From: Acholoe squamosa
Lineage: Eukaryota > Annelida > Polychaeta > Phyllodocida > Polynoidae
Direction: 5' to 3'
Length of the DNA stretch: 64,000 nucleotides
NCBI GenBank assembly: GCA_949317995.1
Contig: OX439035.1
Span: 78,351,459-78,415,458 of the forward strand
Position 1 is the stretch's first letter; each line of letters begins with the position of its first letter. The notes below the pieces were generated by a model, which searched no databases, was not told the origin of the DNA, and saw only the letters and a program-made list of their open reading frames with translations. Both the position numbers and the translations under genes were made by a program. This document shows positions 12,860-31,025 of the stretch, one piece after another.

Positions 12860-13130
12860 ATTGTCCATGAGCCTGTTCAGAGGGCGCCACATTCCGGCTG
12901 GATTAACACTGGATACCAGCACGGTATTCATTAGCCGCACGCCAGCCACGCGGCGGGCGCCACAGGCGCACCTCCTCTCTAGCTGGAGTGCGAGCACGTT
13001 CAGGTCCGGGCGCGCGCCGATGGCTGGGCGTGCCGCCTATTGAATTCCCCTCTGCTTTCCTGCTGAGGCGCGCACAGGCGCACAACCGGAAGTGGCTGTC
13101 TGTCGAGGTTGGCTGCTTGGCCAGGAGCAT
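12860..13130 (+). promoter_or_regulatory. CpG-rich block ending in a splice donor: candidate promoter/exon 1 of the cysteine synthase gene
   Basis: This stretch is far richer in CpG than its surroundings (CGGCGGGCGCC, GGGCGCGCGCCG). It contains ACCGGAAGTG, an ETS-type site, at 13085-13094, and ends in AGGAGCAT|GTAAGT with the donor GT at 13131. The next strong acceptor on this strand is 15536, just before the proposed start codon. The linkage is inference: no transcript was available, and the splice would add only 5' UTR because the frame upstream of the ATG lacks a start and meets a stop at 12904. Confidence 0.4.
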
Positions 13131-13401
13131 GTAAGTTTGCATTCTTATACATTTATTTCAAAATACACTTCACATCCAACTGTCTGGGACGAGACATAAG
13201 TTTTCTGCTCTTCACTACTTTACTTAGCACCCTCTGCTGAGTTTTACTCCCCTGTTTAATTTAGATCTAGCCCATCAAAAGGCATCATGGTATTCTTACT
13301 ATGGGGATATGGAGTGCACTGTGTGGTACCTGGGGTGTGGTACTTTATAATGGGTGTGGACCACTAAAATCGACATGGCGACATGGGCTTTTTTAGGCTT
13401 A

Positions 13402-13714
13402 GGGAGTGGTCATTATTTATCAACAGGGGGGGTGGTGGGTTTGAGGGGGGGCGTAAAATTTTCAGACCCTTCCCGAGGGGGGGGGGCTAAAAAAATTTTG
13501 ACCCCTCTTGAGGGGGGGCTAAAAAAATCCACCCTCTTTTTAGCAAAAAAGCCCGTGCGCTACTATAGATCAAAGAGGGGCGCGAAAACTCTCCGTGCCT
13601 CTGGCGTGGGGGGCGCAAAAAAGTTTTGACTGCCGTCGAGGAGGGGGGCGTAAAATATTTTCGCACGTCCGTGCGAACCCCCGCCCCCTCCGTTGATAAA
13701 TAATGACCACTCCC
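13402..13714. mobile_element. MITE with GGGAGTGGTCATTATTTATCAAC ends and TTA target duplication
   Basis: GGGAGTGGTCATTATTTATC at the left is matched by GATAAATAATGACCACTCCC at the right. TTA precedes (13399-13401) and follows (13715-13717) the element. A 3-bp TTA/TAA duplication is typical of PIF/Harbinger-type MITEs. The interior is full of G runs and AAAATTTT words and encodes no transposase. Confidence 0.75.
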
Positions 13715-13887
13715 TTAGTGACATGGTGACATGAACAATTTCTTAAAATCGACATGGTGACATAACCATTTCTTAAAATTGACATGGGGACAATGCCCTT
13801 TTTTTTTAAATCGATGTGTGACATGGGGGACCCCCCATCCACACCCCCTTTACTATAGTCCATTATAGATAACCTGTAGATTAGTCA

Positions 13888-13903
13888 CAGTAGTAGTAGT
13901 CAC

Positions 13904-13935
<32 letters not shown>

Positions 13936-13936
13936 G
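13888..13936 (+). repeat. (AGT)n microsatellite
   Basis: TAGTAGTAG runs are interrupted by two CACAGTAG units; the longest uninterrupted stretch has about nine triplets. Confidence 0.85.
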
Positions 13937-14039
13937 AGTACGGAGTAGGCCTAAGAGTACCGGGGTAGTTCAAACTCTACAAGTATAGTAGGCTGATAGT
14001 AGGCCTACAGGGGAAAGTGGGACACAGTAAAACTAGGCT

Positions 14040-15100
14040 ATTTAAGAGGGGCTAGCACGGCCAATTTCGACAACATGGGTACTGGTTTAAAGATCGTTGA
14101 TAAACTTGCGGGACCCAGCGAAAAAAATTATACCCCCAAAACGATTGGAGGCTTTTTGCAGCTCAAAGCTGTAGGATCTTTCAAAGTCGGCTTTCGAGCA
14201 AATTACTGCATGTAGTTTATCTCAGATAAGGTAAACTGCCGTATAAGGCACACCCTAATTTAGAAATCTATAAGGCACACGTCGAGTATTTTGACCAGTT
14301 AAGTGGTAATTCAGTATAAGGCCTAAAAAAAATGTTGTGTTTAGGTAACACTACCTACCCTAATTTTTTGGCCCTACCCTAACTTTTTATATGGGTATTT
14401 CCGGGGGAAATGTGATATTTTGGCACTTATGGAGACATGAAAGGTTTTTCCACGATCTCGCACATCAAATTCATGTCACGTAGGCGCGGAAATTTACAGC
14501 TGGCCTAAGAAAAAATCTCAAAAAAAAAAATTCCCTACATGCCTACCCTTATTTTTTTCGGTCCCGTTACCTGAACACCACAATTTTTTTTTAGTCCTAA
14601 CTGTTTTCACCTATAAGGTATATCTGTAAACTTTGGGAAAGTTCTATAAGCCGTGTATAAGTTAATACTATAAGGGGCGCTATATAAAGAACACTATGTG
14701 CAATCCCTGCATTGTGTCTCTCAAGTACCCCCTTATCTTCTACAGATAGACCTGACCAGTATCAGTAAATCAGTAAATGTATGAGACTGTTATGCAACAT
14801 TATACCGGTGATATAGATAGACAAAGATAGATAAGGCGTTATATGTTGCTTTTTGTATACCGCTATACCATAAAACTCTGGGATTAAAACCTTGTGTACA
14901 AGGCACAGCGTATGCGCATGAACCCTAACTGCGCGTTATAGTATCTGCATAAAGTCAAGGGTGCGCCTTATAGGTGAGGATTTTAAACTATAGAACAACG
15001 CTAACAATGACCAAATTTTGTCCCAGGTGTGCCTTATAGTTCCAGCATAAACCCATAGCGTGCCTTATACGCCAGGTGCCCCTTATATACAGGAATGTGG
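14040..15100. repeat. degenerate repeat cluster: old TA-MITE copies and a GGCTAGCACGGCC fragment
   Basis: Words such as CCGTATAAGGCACACC (14240), TCTATAAGGCACACG (14267), GTGCGCCTTATAGG (14962) and GCCTTATACGCCAGGTG (15063) are diverged versions of the TA-MITE ends. AGAGGGGCTAGCACGGCC with ACATGGGTACTGG at about 14045-14105 resembles the element at 42123-42277. No gene is visible. This lies in the proposed intron 1 of the cysteine synthase gene. Confidence 0.5.
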
Positions 15101-15549
15101 ACAACTAGAAGTTATTCAAAACAAAATATGTTCCAGGAAATGTATATTTAGTACCTTTAGTCCAGAGGCCGTGAATCATTGAGCAATTTCTTTAAAACCT
15201 GACCTTCCATGCGGTACCCACATTGTTTTCAGCATCTTACCTGAAACACAGAACATTATCTTAGGCTTTAGTATACTGCGTGGTACCTTTTATAATGACC
15301 TTTCTTTATGGAGACACAAATCAGTCCTTTCCTACTCAATGAGCAGCAGCCTCGGCACTTTAATTTAAGATGCATCCTGTCTTCAGAGAGGTTAAAGGTG
15401 CAGAAAAGGTTACTTTTGGCAATAATGCTATTGTAAATACGATTTGAAGGTCGCAGTTTGGTCTCAGCATTCGACTTGTTTCCACTTGTATTCATTGAAG
15501 GAAAATATAAGAGATACGTTTTCTCTTTACTTTCAGATCCTCTGGGAGG

Positions 15550-21650
<6,101 letters not shown>

Positions 21651-24075
21651 TCGGATACTCACACTTACAAACCAATCAAGGATTAAAGGCAATTTACCTC
21701 CAATGGATTTTCATATTAGTTATGCATACTGATATTCAGGAATAATATGACTAAATGCAGAGATGTCAGTCCGATAGGTGGTGAAACTCTGAAAATTATT
21801 TTGGGGCACTTCAAAAGTGGGGTTATACCCTAATCAGAGTAATACCTTCAAAATTAATCACTTAGGGTTGGGTGTATCTTTAAGAAATATCAGAATTATA
21901 AACATTCATTTAAAAAAAAAACTTTTCTTATTATTTCTGTAGTAAAATATCACCTTCGAACCTCTGAAATCAGAAAAAATCTGAAACTCTGCCATTTCTG
22001 TCAAATGAATTGTGATCACTGTCCACTTGAACGTTATATACATCAGTATACATTTGTGCACTATCAGTTCCGATATTTCTTTTAATCAATTTATCTTTAT
22101 TCCATTAATTTCTTGATAGGGGTATCTTGTATGCAAATTTGCCTTATACACGAAGTATTACAATAACTACTGTATTATAGTGATTGCTGTAGTGCCTCTA
22201 TGTACCCATGAAGGATACGTACATTAAAATGTATTGAATTACTGATAGATGTATTACAGACTGAATCACATGTAAGTATTGAATAATGGATGCTTAGATA
22301 ATAATGAAATCTTACTTATCTATCCATACTCAACCTTTTTAAGTCCAGGCATGATTCCATACAATGGTGTATACCATCATAATATATGCCCATGAACCTT
22401 TGTAGATTTTCTGTGTAATTTGACAAAATGGCCTGTAAACAATAACTAGCTTACCATACTTTGTGAAATTAAGTATTGTTCAAGTTTACCGATAGAAATC
22501 TAGTCGGGGGATGAGAAGGGTTGTCTATCCAATAATGTCTATCTGTAATGGTCTACATTCGTTGTCATATGCTTTAGCACTGTCTTAACATGTAAATGCA
22601 GGGATGAAAGTGAGCACAAATATCTCTGAAATGCCCAATTAAAGAAATGTATAGATCCATGTTATAGGCCCAGCTGTTTCCATGAACCCCACCCATTTGT
22701 CTTTCGGGAATAGCAGTTGTTTTTTTAGCGCGGCGACTAGTGAGTACTACTCGTGAGATGAGTAGACTAGTGTATGGTTCACAGTCGCCACGGTGTAAGG
22801 GATAGGGAGGCCTTGCAATCTATTTTTGTTTGTGGCTCCTCTGCTATGGACTATTCCTGCTCACTATTCTAATGTAATAACAACAGTGTGTGTACTTTAC
22901 TTATCAGTGAAGGAATTTTCAGAATATATCTCATACTTTTGATTTTATTCGCAGATAAGACATTTCATCATTTGGAGCCCTATGGCAGATTAGCATTAGA
23001 GCATTTTAAGATTCAGAAATGCATCCCTGTAGCCTTTGTTTTAGAATTGTTCGTTTTGAAACTACTATAAATATGTAGTACAGGTTTTATCTCAGTGGGT
23101 TATGGTACAATTGGATCATATTTTCTGTATTTGAACAAAGTATTCACTGTCAAAGATCTCTATGGAAAAATCAGTGCTAAAGTGTGTGTTGCCATATGTG
23201 CATTTTTGTAAATCAGAGGAGGTTGAAGTGTAAGGCCACCTTGTGGAACTGCTACATTCTTTTCTGTGTAAAATTTTTAGTTTACATTGAAATAATGCTA
23301 TCTCAGAATATGTATCTACTAATGGTGATGAAAGATTAATTTGATTACTCCTTTCATTATATAAACGATTTTGTGGAACACTGAAAACATGTATGTACAC
23401 CGAGGAACTTACACTGTGCTCCCCCTCTACAGAGAGGTGGAGTGATCTGGCCGGTTTGCTGACCACTGGCCTGTGACGAGGTACAGACTATTACAAGTGA
23501 TTGGCAGTTGGGTGTGTGTGTGGGGGGGGGGGGGGGGGCGGGGAGGCAGAGCAGGCTCCTGGCAATCTGAGACAGTGTACACTCATAATGACACTCCTGT
23601 TGACTATGGCATTGAACATTGAATAAGACAGGTCCCTGTGGCAGCTGAGTGAGGTGCATGCAGAATGGACAGTCTACAGACTATTAGTACTTAGCTGCAG
23701 TGGGCAGAGATGCCACTTTTCCTAACTTTTTAGGAATTCCGAATTTTGGAATTCATTACCTGTAGGTATTTCCTATTGGGAGTCCTGAAAATGTCGATGA
23801 TTTCCGAATTTTCATTGACCAGTGAGTGGCATCCCTGAGTGGGTAGTTCAGGTTGAATTTGTGCTATATACTACCAAAAGCCCAGATGATAGTATGCCCT
23901 ATCTGTCTCACCAACTGAAACTAGACACAAGATTACAAGTCGCCGCGCCATGTCTCACAGGACTATTCTCCACTATTGTATTAAAATCTACAACACTATG
24001 GTTTTATTTTACATCAGATACTACTTTTAGTAAATTCATGTTTGAAAGTGAAATAAAAATTGACTTGCTACTACT
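21651..24075 (+). other. 3' flank/possible long 3' UTR of cysteine synthase; AATAAA at 24052-24057
   Basis: No coding sequence is recognisable after the stop at 21648-21650. I found no close AATAAA; the first clear one on this strand is at 24052-24057 (GTGAAATAAAAATTG), which would make an unusually long 3' UTR. The stretch also holds a G run with GTGTGTG at 23512-23541 and the short MITE at 23705-23838. Confidence 0.3.
23705..23838. mobile_element. short MITE with CAGAGATGCCAC / GTGGCATCCCTG ends
   Basis: CAGAGATGCCACTTTTCC at the left and GAGTGGCATCCCTG at the right are imperfect inverted ends around a 134-bp element rich in GGAATTC words. A second copy (26461-26543) and a fragment (11545) support a repeat family. 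Confidence 0.65.
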
Positions 24076-24200
24076 CGTTGGTTAAAACAATGTTAATTCC
24101 ATTTCACTTATTATGTGATACAAAACCAAGGGTATTGGGGAGTGAGTATAGATGTTTAACGCCACTTTGACAGCTCATATACACGGCGAAAGGGGTAGAG

Positions 24201-24608
24201 CAGTGGAGGATCCATGATCTTGAAAAGGAGGGGGCGCAGCCCTATTTTTGAGCAAATTTTGGGGTCCAAAATATGTATTACCGTAATCTCCCGCGTATAA
24301 GGCGCACCCAGAGTTTCAGAATATGGTCAAAAAAATAAAAAATTCATAACGTTTGTTCTAATGAATGGATTTTCAAAATTCAAAAAGCTATGTGCTGTTT
24401 GGACCCTCCTGGACCCCAAAAGCAGCAGATGAGCTTATATGGGAGTGTAACATATCAAAAGAAAGGTCTTGGTGTCCCCCTTGTGGATCCAATGAGAACT
24501 AAAACCCCTGTATAAGACGCGCCTTATACGCGGGAGATTACGGTAAACTCTAAGTACTGGGAGAAGGGGGGGGGGGGGTGCGCGCGCCTCACCTCTAAAT
24601 CCGCCACT
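24201..24608. mobile_element. GTGGCGGAT-type MITE split by a TA-MITE
   Basis: The left end CAGTGGAGGATCCATGATC and right end CTCTAAATCCGCCACT belong together, but 24279-24545 between them is a complete TA-MITE. Removing the insert leaves an element of about 140 bp, similar in size to the 115-bp copy at 5795. The order of insertion is therefore clear. Confidence 0.7.
24279..24545. mobile_element. TA-MITE, subfamily A (nested insert)
   Basis: Flanked by TA on both sides, with CCGTAATCTCCCGCGTATAA at the left and the inverse at the right. It contains the CATAACGTTTGTTCTAATGA version of the core and the GAAAGGTCTTGGTGTCCCC block. Confidence 0.88.
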
Positions 24609-24897
24609 ATAGAGGAACACATTAGTTTTGTCATAGTTACAGATATCCAGGAGCAAAATGGGTTAAGATGATCAGGAATGTAGATTAGCTGGTAGGTGGA
24701 ACGCTACGATTTTCAACTTTATTTTATATCTTTGTTATTTAAACATTACAGATATACATTATTGGAATTTAAATTATTTCCCTTGTCTCCGACAAGGGAA
24801 TTTAAATCTCAACAAGTGATCTGGAGTGAGTTTTCGCAGCTCTTACCCGGGCTGCAAAATGTTCCAGCCACACGGTTTGGAATCCCATTGAAAACGT

Positions 24898-25168
24898 GTT
24901 CGCTGGGTGATGGCGTGGGGCGATCCTCAACAAATCTTAAGTCAAATCATACCTCTGCCGCTAACGATGGCTTGCGGAGGTGTTGGACGATGATCTGCTC
25001 TTTCCAGCCGCGTGGTTTCAAATCCCAGCTATGGCGAACGCGCGGCTGGAACGCGCAATGGAAAGAGTGGATCGTCGTCCAACACCTCCGCAAGCCATCG
25101 TTAGAGGTGGAGGTATGATTTGACTTAAGATTTGTTGAGGATCGCCCCACGCCATCACCTAGCGAACG
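24898..25168. repeat. 270-bp near-palindrome with a tRNA B-box-like centre
   Basis: The left arm (GTTCGCTGGGTGATGGCGTGGGGCGATCC onwards, about 110 bases) is repeated inverted in the right arm (GGATCGCCCCACGCCATCACCTAGCGAACGC). Only a few mismatches are seen, and a short spacer separates the arms. The spacer holds GTGGTTTCAAATCCCAGCT at 25011-25029, which matches the tRNA B-box pattern GGTTCGANTCC at most positions. CGGTTTGGAATCCCATTG at 24873 is a second, weaker match. This may be a head-to-head pair of tRNA-derived SINE fragments. No functional tRNA cloverleaf is evident. Confidence 0.7.
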
Positions 25169-25736
25169 CATTTTGGATGCAAAGACAAGGGTTAGAGCTT
25201 GCTCTACATCCTCAAACTCTTTTTACCCTCCGACCCCAAGTTTTTATTTTGGTGTAACCCATAGAAATAAAAAAGTGTGGACTAAAATGTGGACTGCTTC
25301 AGGAATGCAAAAAGGGATAGACATTTTTGATTTTGTTCAAAATCCCAACTCATGGGTAGTAACGACCCTCCGCAATCCCTTGTACTGGTTGGAATGTTAA
25401 GGCCAACCCCACGGGTAGGATTCACGTATAAGCAGCTTATATAATGGGTTTACTGTTTACAGAACATGGAACTTCAGTATTCGACCCGTCCTTTCATTTT
25501 TCTCTTTATTATTTTCTCTCTACAAATAGACGTGATCCTGAACTCACTGGTACAGTTGGTGGTCAGTCGGGAGTAGTTTTGAGAAGATCGGAGATAAGAG
25601 ATAGAGGTTTCAGATACGACTGACCTAGGCCTGGGTATCTTTGTGTGTGTGTTTTTTTTTACCCCCCCCCCTTCAATCTTTTCTGTCACTATATCCTCTT
25701 GATAGAATTTCCAACAGGTGTTATTTAAAATCACAT

Positions 25737-25742
25737 TTTATT
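25737..25742 (-). terminator. probable poly(A) signal of BANF1
   Basis: TTTATT on the + strand reads AATAAA on the minus strand, about 500 bases downstream of the BANF1 stop codon. This is a plausible 3' UTR length; no transcript end was available. Confidence 0.5.
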
Positions 25743-26236
25743 GGATAATTGTAAATTTGACATACTTGCTCATCAATACTACAGAGCAGCAAGTGCAAAT
25801 CTATATATTCAAAACATGCAAAATTACTATCTAATAAGAAAAGCACTATGCAGATTAAATGTGATGTTGTTAAAAGTACACAGAAGTCTGTTAGAACAAG
25901 GCTTACATTCAAGTTAACTTCTAGTATAGAGAAGTCTAGGTGTATTGCGTCGGAATGTAATTTCATTTGAAAGCTTGAGCACTACATTTCAAGCTTGTCC
26001 TTTTTAAGTCAACAAACCAATAAACACCTTGTTGGCAGTCATTTTTAGGGGCCTATCCTGGCAAAAGGTGTTCAGCAAGGTAAACTGAGATTAAATGGTC
26101 ATGCACTCTTTCGCGCAACAAAGACAATTAAAACATTGACCAGTACTTAACGATACATTTTCAATAGTCCAACTCTGATTAATAGCAATTGGGGATCTGG
26201 CGATTCGAGAGTTCATGTCAATAGCCAGGTCATAAA

Positions 26237-27201
26237 TCACAAGAAGGCATCACACCATTGTTGGAGACACTCAAAGCAGTCTTTCTGTTGCTTGGCGTTG
26301 GCACCGCACGTATCCTTGAGCCAGTCGTTAAACATATCGGCATCCTTCTTCAGTAGTAGGAACTGCCCCAAAACAACATAGGCCTGTTGGAGGAAGACAA
26401 CAAGTAAAACTACTGTAGTTCCCAGCATATATTATGACTATATATTACTATAAAGGTAGACAGGGATGCCACTCACTGATCACTGAAAATAGGAAATAAA
26501 GCCAAAAATTCGGAATTCCTAAGAAGGAAAGGTGGCATCTCTGGCAACATCTTGTCACATACATTGAGTTAAGGCAGCCTTTATGATTTATCATACGTTA
26601 ATAGAATCATCTCTGACAAGGGATGTGGCTTATTTAGAGAATAGACAACGACCTTCTTCACATCAAGACTCTGTTGTCCTATAATGCACGAATGCATTTG
26701 AGTCAAGTCAAGATGTGAAGAAGGAGTTGTCTGTTGTCTTTACAAAACGTTGTAGATTTCCTACCAAACAAGCAAGTACCCAATCAAGGTATATCTAGAC
26801 CATTAAATGGTACTTGACTGGTTTACAACTATGGTGACCTTGCTCAGGTGTGCACTATACTCCTATAATGCACTCAAGGTCACTTCTATCATGCAGCAGT
26901 GCATGGGCTGCCGTTTTATAAAGGAAAATATTTAACATTAAAGGGGAGTAAAAAATACTTTTTTTCAAGCCAAGATATCGCTTTTAATGTAAACTCATGT
27001 CCATAAGCCATACCATTAACTTGGGAGAAGCTGCAAACCGCATATTGGGACTGAGTGGTGTCTAGGATGGTTTACCTTATCAAAGCCCTTCTCTGTCAGC
27101 CTATCCCCTAAGACTTTGCCGATTCCTGCAAGTTCTGTAACTTCCTTCTCGCCCATAGGCTCAGCAACAAAGTTGCGATGCTTTTGTGATGTTGATGACA
27201 T
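26237..27201 (-). CDS. BANF1: barrier-to-autointegration factor, 90 aa, two coding exons
   Basis: Coding exons on the minus strand are 27201-27076 (42 codons, ends AAG|GTAAAC) and 26383-26237 (starts after CTTCCTCCAACAG, 48 codons plus TGA), phase 0. The product matches animal BAF almost end to end: [17 protein letters not shown] at the N-terminus, [11 protein letters not shown] as the helix-hairpin-helix DNA-binding motif (about residues 25-35), then [26 protein letters not shown] and a CDAFL C-terminus. Its 90 residues compare with 89 in human. BAF is a dimer that binds double-stranded DNA without sequence specificity, bridges chromatin to LEM-domain proteins and lamin, and acts at nuclear envelope reassembly. 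A TTTCAG acceptor lies one base before the ATG (minus strand), so the 5' UTR must begin in an upstream exon. The intron contains a short MITE (26461-26543). It is divergent from EIF1AD at 43.3 kb. Confidence 0.96.
26461..26543. mobile_element. 83-bp MITE, CAGGGATGCCAC ends, in BANF1 intron
   Basis: CAGGGATGCCACTCACTGATC at the left and GGAAAGGTGGCATCTCTG at the right. It shares the CGGAATTCCTAA centre with the 23705 copy. Confidence 0.65.
26645..26742. repeat. inverted repeat in BANF1 intron
   Basis: GACAACGACCTTCTTCACATC at about 26644-26664 is matched in inverse by GATGTGAAGAAGGAGTTGTC at 26712-26731, around a ~45-base spacer. It is probably a very short MITE or the remains of one. Confidence 0.5.
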
Positions 27202-27450
27202 TCTGAAAAAGTGAACTCTTATTGTAAGACACATGACTACAGCCTTTATACCGATTTACATGCGAGAAAATAGGGGTCAATTGAAGCAACTTTTATCCCA
27301 GCTACTTCCTAAATTTTTTACCAAAGCCAGTGAATTGAGAATTAGAGACCCTTTTAAGATTGGCTAGGGAAGCTGCTTGTCCGAAACAGAAGTGATCGAA
27401 TCTATGGATAACAAAACCTATGAGACAAATGATTTGTCGGAAAATAGCTA

Positions 27451-27818
27451 GTGCTCTTTTATTTGCCTGGTCCCATAGACAGGCCGTAGGGATGTCACTG
27501 CACATAATTCTATAAAGGAATGCCAAGTTTGCTACAAATCAATTCCCCTTGTGGAGTGGGGACCTTCATGAGGGCATGAAGGAGCCGAATATCTTCATCG
27601 GGAGTCCACGAAGGAGAAGTCCCCTTCCATAATAATACTGGGCATACCGGATTCGTAAAAAGGCGACAAACTCGAGGTTCCTTGTGACATGAGGTGAGCA
27701 TGTGGGCCTACATGCTTGCCTTTTTCATGGGCTTCCCCATCAGTGAACCACGTCTGAGTGATCAAATGCTGTTGTTTGTCTGGCCCTGCCTATGGGACCA
27801 GGCAAATAAAAGAACACT
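27451..27818. mobile_element. MITE with ~36-bp inverted ends (GTGCTCTTTTATTTGCCTGGTCCC)
   Basis: The left GTGCTCTTTTATTTGCCTGG-TCCCATAGACAGGCC and the right GGCCCTGCCTATGGGACC-AGGCAAATAAAAGAACAC are near-perfect inverted repeats bounding about 370 bp. Internal ORFs show no transposase. It sits upstream of the BANF1 coding exons. Confidence 0.7.
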
Positions 27819-30180
27819 TGCTATCCTTCGAAAAGAGTAGGGGAATGCTAGGCTAGCGCTAGTACACATTTTCCATTAGTCAGTCTGGCGAATTTATACC
27901 ATTTTTCATTAGCCAGATGGGAGATTCATTAGCCAGATTTAAAACCAGGAAAACATTTTGATAAACAAGATATTCATTTCTTGATTTATGGTATATAATC
28001 TCCTGAACCAGTTGTAATCAGTTAAATGGCAGTTAAATGAATTGAAAAAAACACACTTGATTATTGATTTGCCTTGGTCCAATTGATTGTTTCACATTGA
28101 TATAGGCTCCTAGTACCGTATTTATAGGGGGTAATTCAACCACTCAATTCCATATAATGAGTGTATTTATTTTTGACCGTTATTCATCTCAATAAGTTAT
28201 CTGATCTGCCTTACAAAATTTATGAGATAAGGAGGTGCCAGTAGATCGGAGAGGGGAAAGAGGAGGGGGCAGGGGTTTAAAACCGCTAAGCCTATGACTT
28301 TATCATACATCTCAATAGTTTGTGTGATAAATTTAGATTAGAGTAAAGTGATTACATTGTGGGTTTGGCCTAGCATATTTCGTCTTTGTGGGCTACTCTG
28401 AAAGAGTCACTTGTCCCATGGCTGCCACAGATTCTTTGACTGGGAAGGTGTTAGAATATTTACTGCATCAGTGATTAGAACATGGGAAAAGTAAGAATCT
28501 AATTGGTCTTCAAAAGAAATTATTTCAGAGACCCTTCAGAAACCTAAGATCTTTTGCTCATCAAGAAGAGAGGTGCATAGCTGTTTCCCACACATTCTGA
28601 GCTTTCAAATGGTATGCTGCACACTACAAATCATATTCTTTACTGTAATATTATGTGCAACTGGAGATGGATTAGCCAATCTGGCGAATCCATAAGTGAA
28701 AAAATTCGCCAGTTTGCAATTGAATTCCCCAATAGGAATGAAGCCCCAGTAGCGGTTTTCCCCCTCACCCCTCCTCATAGATTTGTTCAATCATCTCATA
28801 GATTCAGTCATCCGATGTGATGGACAAGCAGGGTATAAATACCCGTCTAGCTGTTTTGGACAAGCAGCTTTTAAATACCTGTCCAGACTGAGAAAGAAAG
28901 GACTGAATGTCCAATCAAACATGAGTAAGTCTCGTGAAATAATGCAACGTACTAATGAATATGGGCCCCTGCCTTGCAACGTCATAGGGTTCGTTTTCGT
29001 TAGCCTTTAGAACCCTCATGCAGGGATGAAAGTCGACGCCTACACTATCCTGCTCCTGAGTTCGTATACTGCATGACCTAGATAGCCCCAGGCATTCACA
29101 TTATGGAGGCCTGTCCCTGGGCCACTGAGTTCAACAAGTTGTTAACTGAAAATAGGTCATTTCATTCAAAAATACTGTGGGCCTTAACCACATTTACAAC
29201 CCATCAGAATTAACATACATTTTAGTTACCAAAAGGACAAGTTTTGAGTTTGAAATGTAGCCTAGTTATAAAGCCAAGTTGGTCAAAGTCCCCTACATCC
29301 TATACAAGTAAACCACTATAACTGTACACAAGAAACGACCTTCCCTTGTTGTAATCTGTCTAACAGTGATAAAACTGTCAGCTGGAAACCCCATTATCTG
29401 ACCCCCAAGCCTTGTGTTGACATCCTACACCCTGGGACATTCCAATGATGCCTGTGGGAAAGATTAATGGGGAAAAAACGTCCCCAAACTTGACGACATA
29501 CTACGGCCGTTTCTGGGCGGATTGGACACTGGAGTAGGGACTTAGCAGGGCCGTTTCTGGGCGGTTTGAACAGATAGCAGGGCCGTGGGTAGGGCCGTTT
29601 TTGGGCGGATTGAATGCTAAAGGGTTTTAAATGCACTGTATATGCCCTCCAGTCCCATCCATGTGTTAAAGGGTTTATGGGGGGGGGGGGGTGGATAAGG
29701 CTTGTCTAAGGGGTGTAGTCTGTTCTCAAATATAAAAAGAAAAGCTGTTTTTCAAGATGTTGTTCAGATATTTTACCCAAATATGTGCACCATATCATAT
29801 TGTGGCCTTTTGCAGAGTATGACCTGGGATCCCATTCAGAATGCTACTGTATAGCTGTATTCTAAGGTCCTGTTCGGATAGCATACGCAAAATATGCACA
29901 TGATATACTGGTAGTGGTGTTTTTGCACAACACAACCTATGTACAATGTTAAATGTATGGAAATAGATCAAAGGGTGCAGGGAATATATGACCAATATAG
30001 TTTCATAGTGAAAGCGTATCGCGCAGAAAAGGGGCATACTATCCGATACTCTTCTAGCATAGGAACTATAGCTTGCTGCTAAGACAGCACTGTAGAGTGA
30101 AACCAATATAGAGGGGAAAGTTTTCAAGGAAAAACTTGAGGAAAACCTTGAACTAAAAACTGGCATGCTGCCACTGTATG
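27819..30180. other. gene-free stretch with weak repeats
   Basis: No gene is supported on either strand. CTGGCGAAT and CATTAGCCAGAT words recur with inverse copies around 27885-27940 and 28665-28710. A short tandem of GGGCCGTTTCTGGGCGG-like units occurs at 29505-29610. The G run at 29679-29690 is a homopolymer. The BANF1 5' UTR intron probably spans this stretch. Confidence 0.4.
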
Positions 30181-30189
30181 CAGTGTTAT

Positions 30190-30658
30190 GGTGTCACCAC
30201 CCTAAATCGGACCACTTCCGGGTTTACTGGCCAAATAGTCCCTTCTGAACTTAGTTATTTTGAGGAATTTGGCCCCAAGGGAAGGGAAAGAGGGGCCAAA
30301 CCCATTGTTATTTGGTATAAGAATGATGAGTAGGAGTGTTTCAATAGGCCCAGAATATTTTTTGTTCAAAACATAAATTTAGTGGAAGTTTATGGGGTGA
30401 AGGGGTCCTGATGTGTATTCATGCGCTAATCAGGCCTCACCATGCAAAAATCACTACCTGGTTACCATGGCAATTTGCGCAAAATCTAGCCTGACTATGT
30501 TTATGTGGACCTATCTTATTTTTTTCTCCATTTCATAAGCTAAAATATGGTGTAGGTTGCTAAGCACTGTGAGAATTTTAAGTATATTTAATATCAGGTC
30601 AACGGTGGAAGACCTGTGATTTTTCGGATGGTCACAAGGCATTTGGGGTGGTGACACC
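30190..30658. mobile_element. MITE with GGTGTCACCACCC ends and TTAT duplication
   Basis: GGTGTCACCACCCTAAAT at the left and ATTTGGGGTGGTGACACC at the right are inverted ends of a 469-bp element. TTAT flanks it on both sides (30186-30189 and 30659-30662). Confidence 0.75.
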
Positions 30659-30684
30659 TTATGGGACCTGACTGTGCGCATGTA

Positions 30685-31025
30685 CAGGGTTCTCCGCAGA
30701 ATGTAAAATCACACCGTAAAACCCTGCAGCGAGCTGGCATAAAAATTCATTTGGTAACATCCTAAGCCTTATGGTAGGCTAAAGTTGGTTGTTTAGTCTC
30801 ATTCATGACAGTGTGGGGATTACAGATGGGAATTTAACAAAGAAATTGAAAGTATTTTCATAAATATGGCCATAACTTCTGTTCTAATTGGCCGATTTGC
30901 AAAATTCAAAAACCTATATGAAGCTAAAATGACACCGGCAGTAATTCTGAGATAAAATCACACCGGCGGCAGTAAAAATCACGCCGGCGGCCCACCGGCG
31001 TCATTACAGTGTGAGGAGAACCCTG
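30685..31025. mobile_element. MITE with CAGGGTTCTCC ends and ATGTA duplication, carrying the shared core
   Basis: CAGGGTTCTCC (left) and GGAGAACCCTG (right) are perfect inverted ends; ATGTA flanks both sides (30680-30684, 31026-31030). The interior (about 30871-30920) reads CATAACTTCTGTTCTAATTG, then CAAAATTCAAAAACCTAT, very close to the core of the unrelated TA-MITE A. The right half has repeated CACCGGCGG words. Confidence 0.8.

Noticed and set aside
25011..25029. tRNA gene at the B-box-like motif
   Set aside because: No cloverleaf or acceptor stem can be formed around it and no A box at the right spacing was found.
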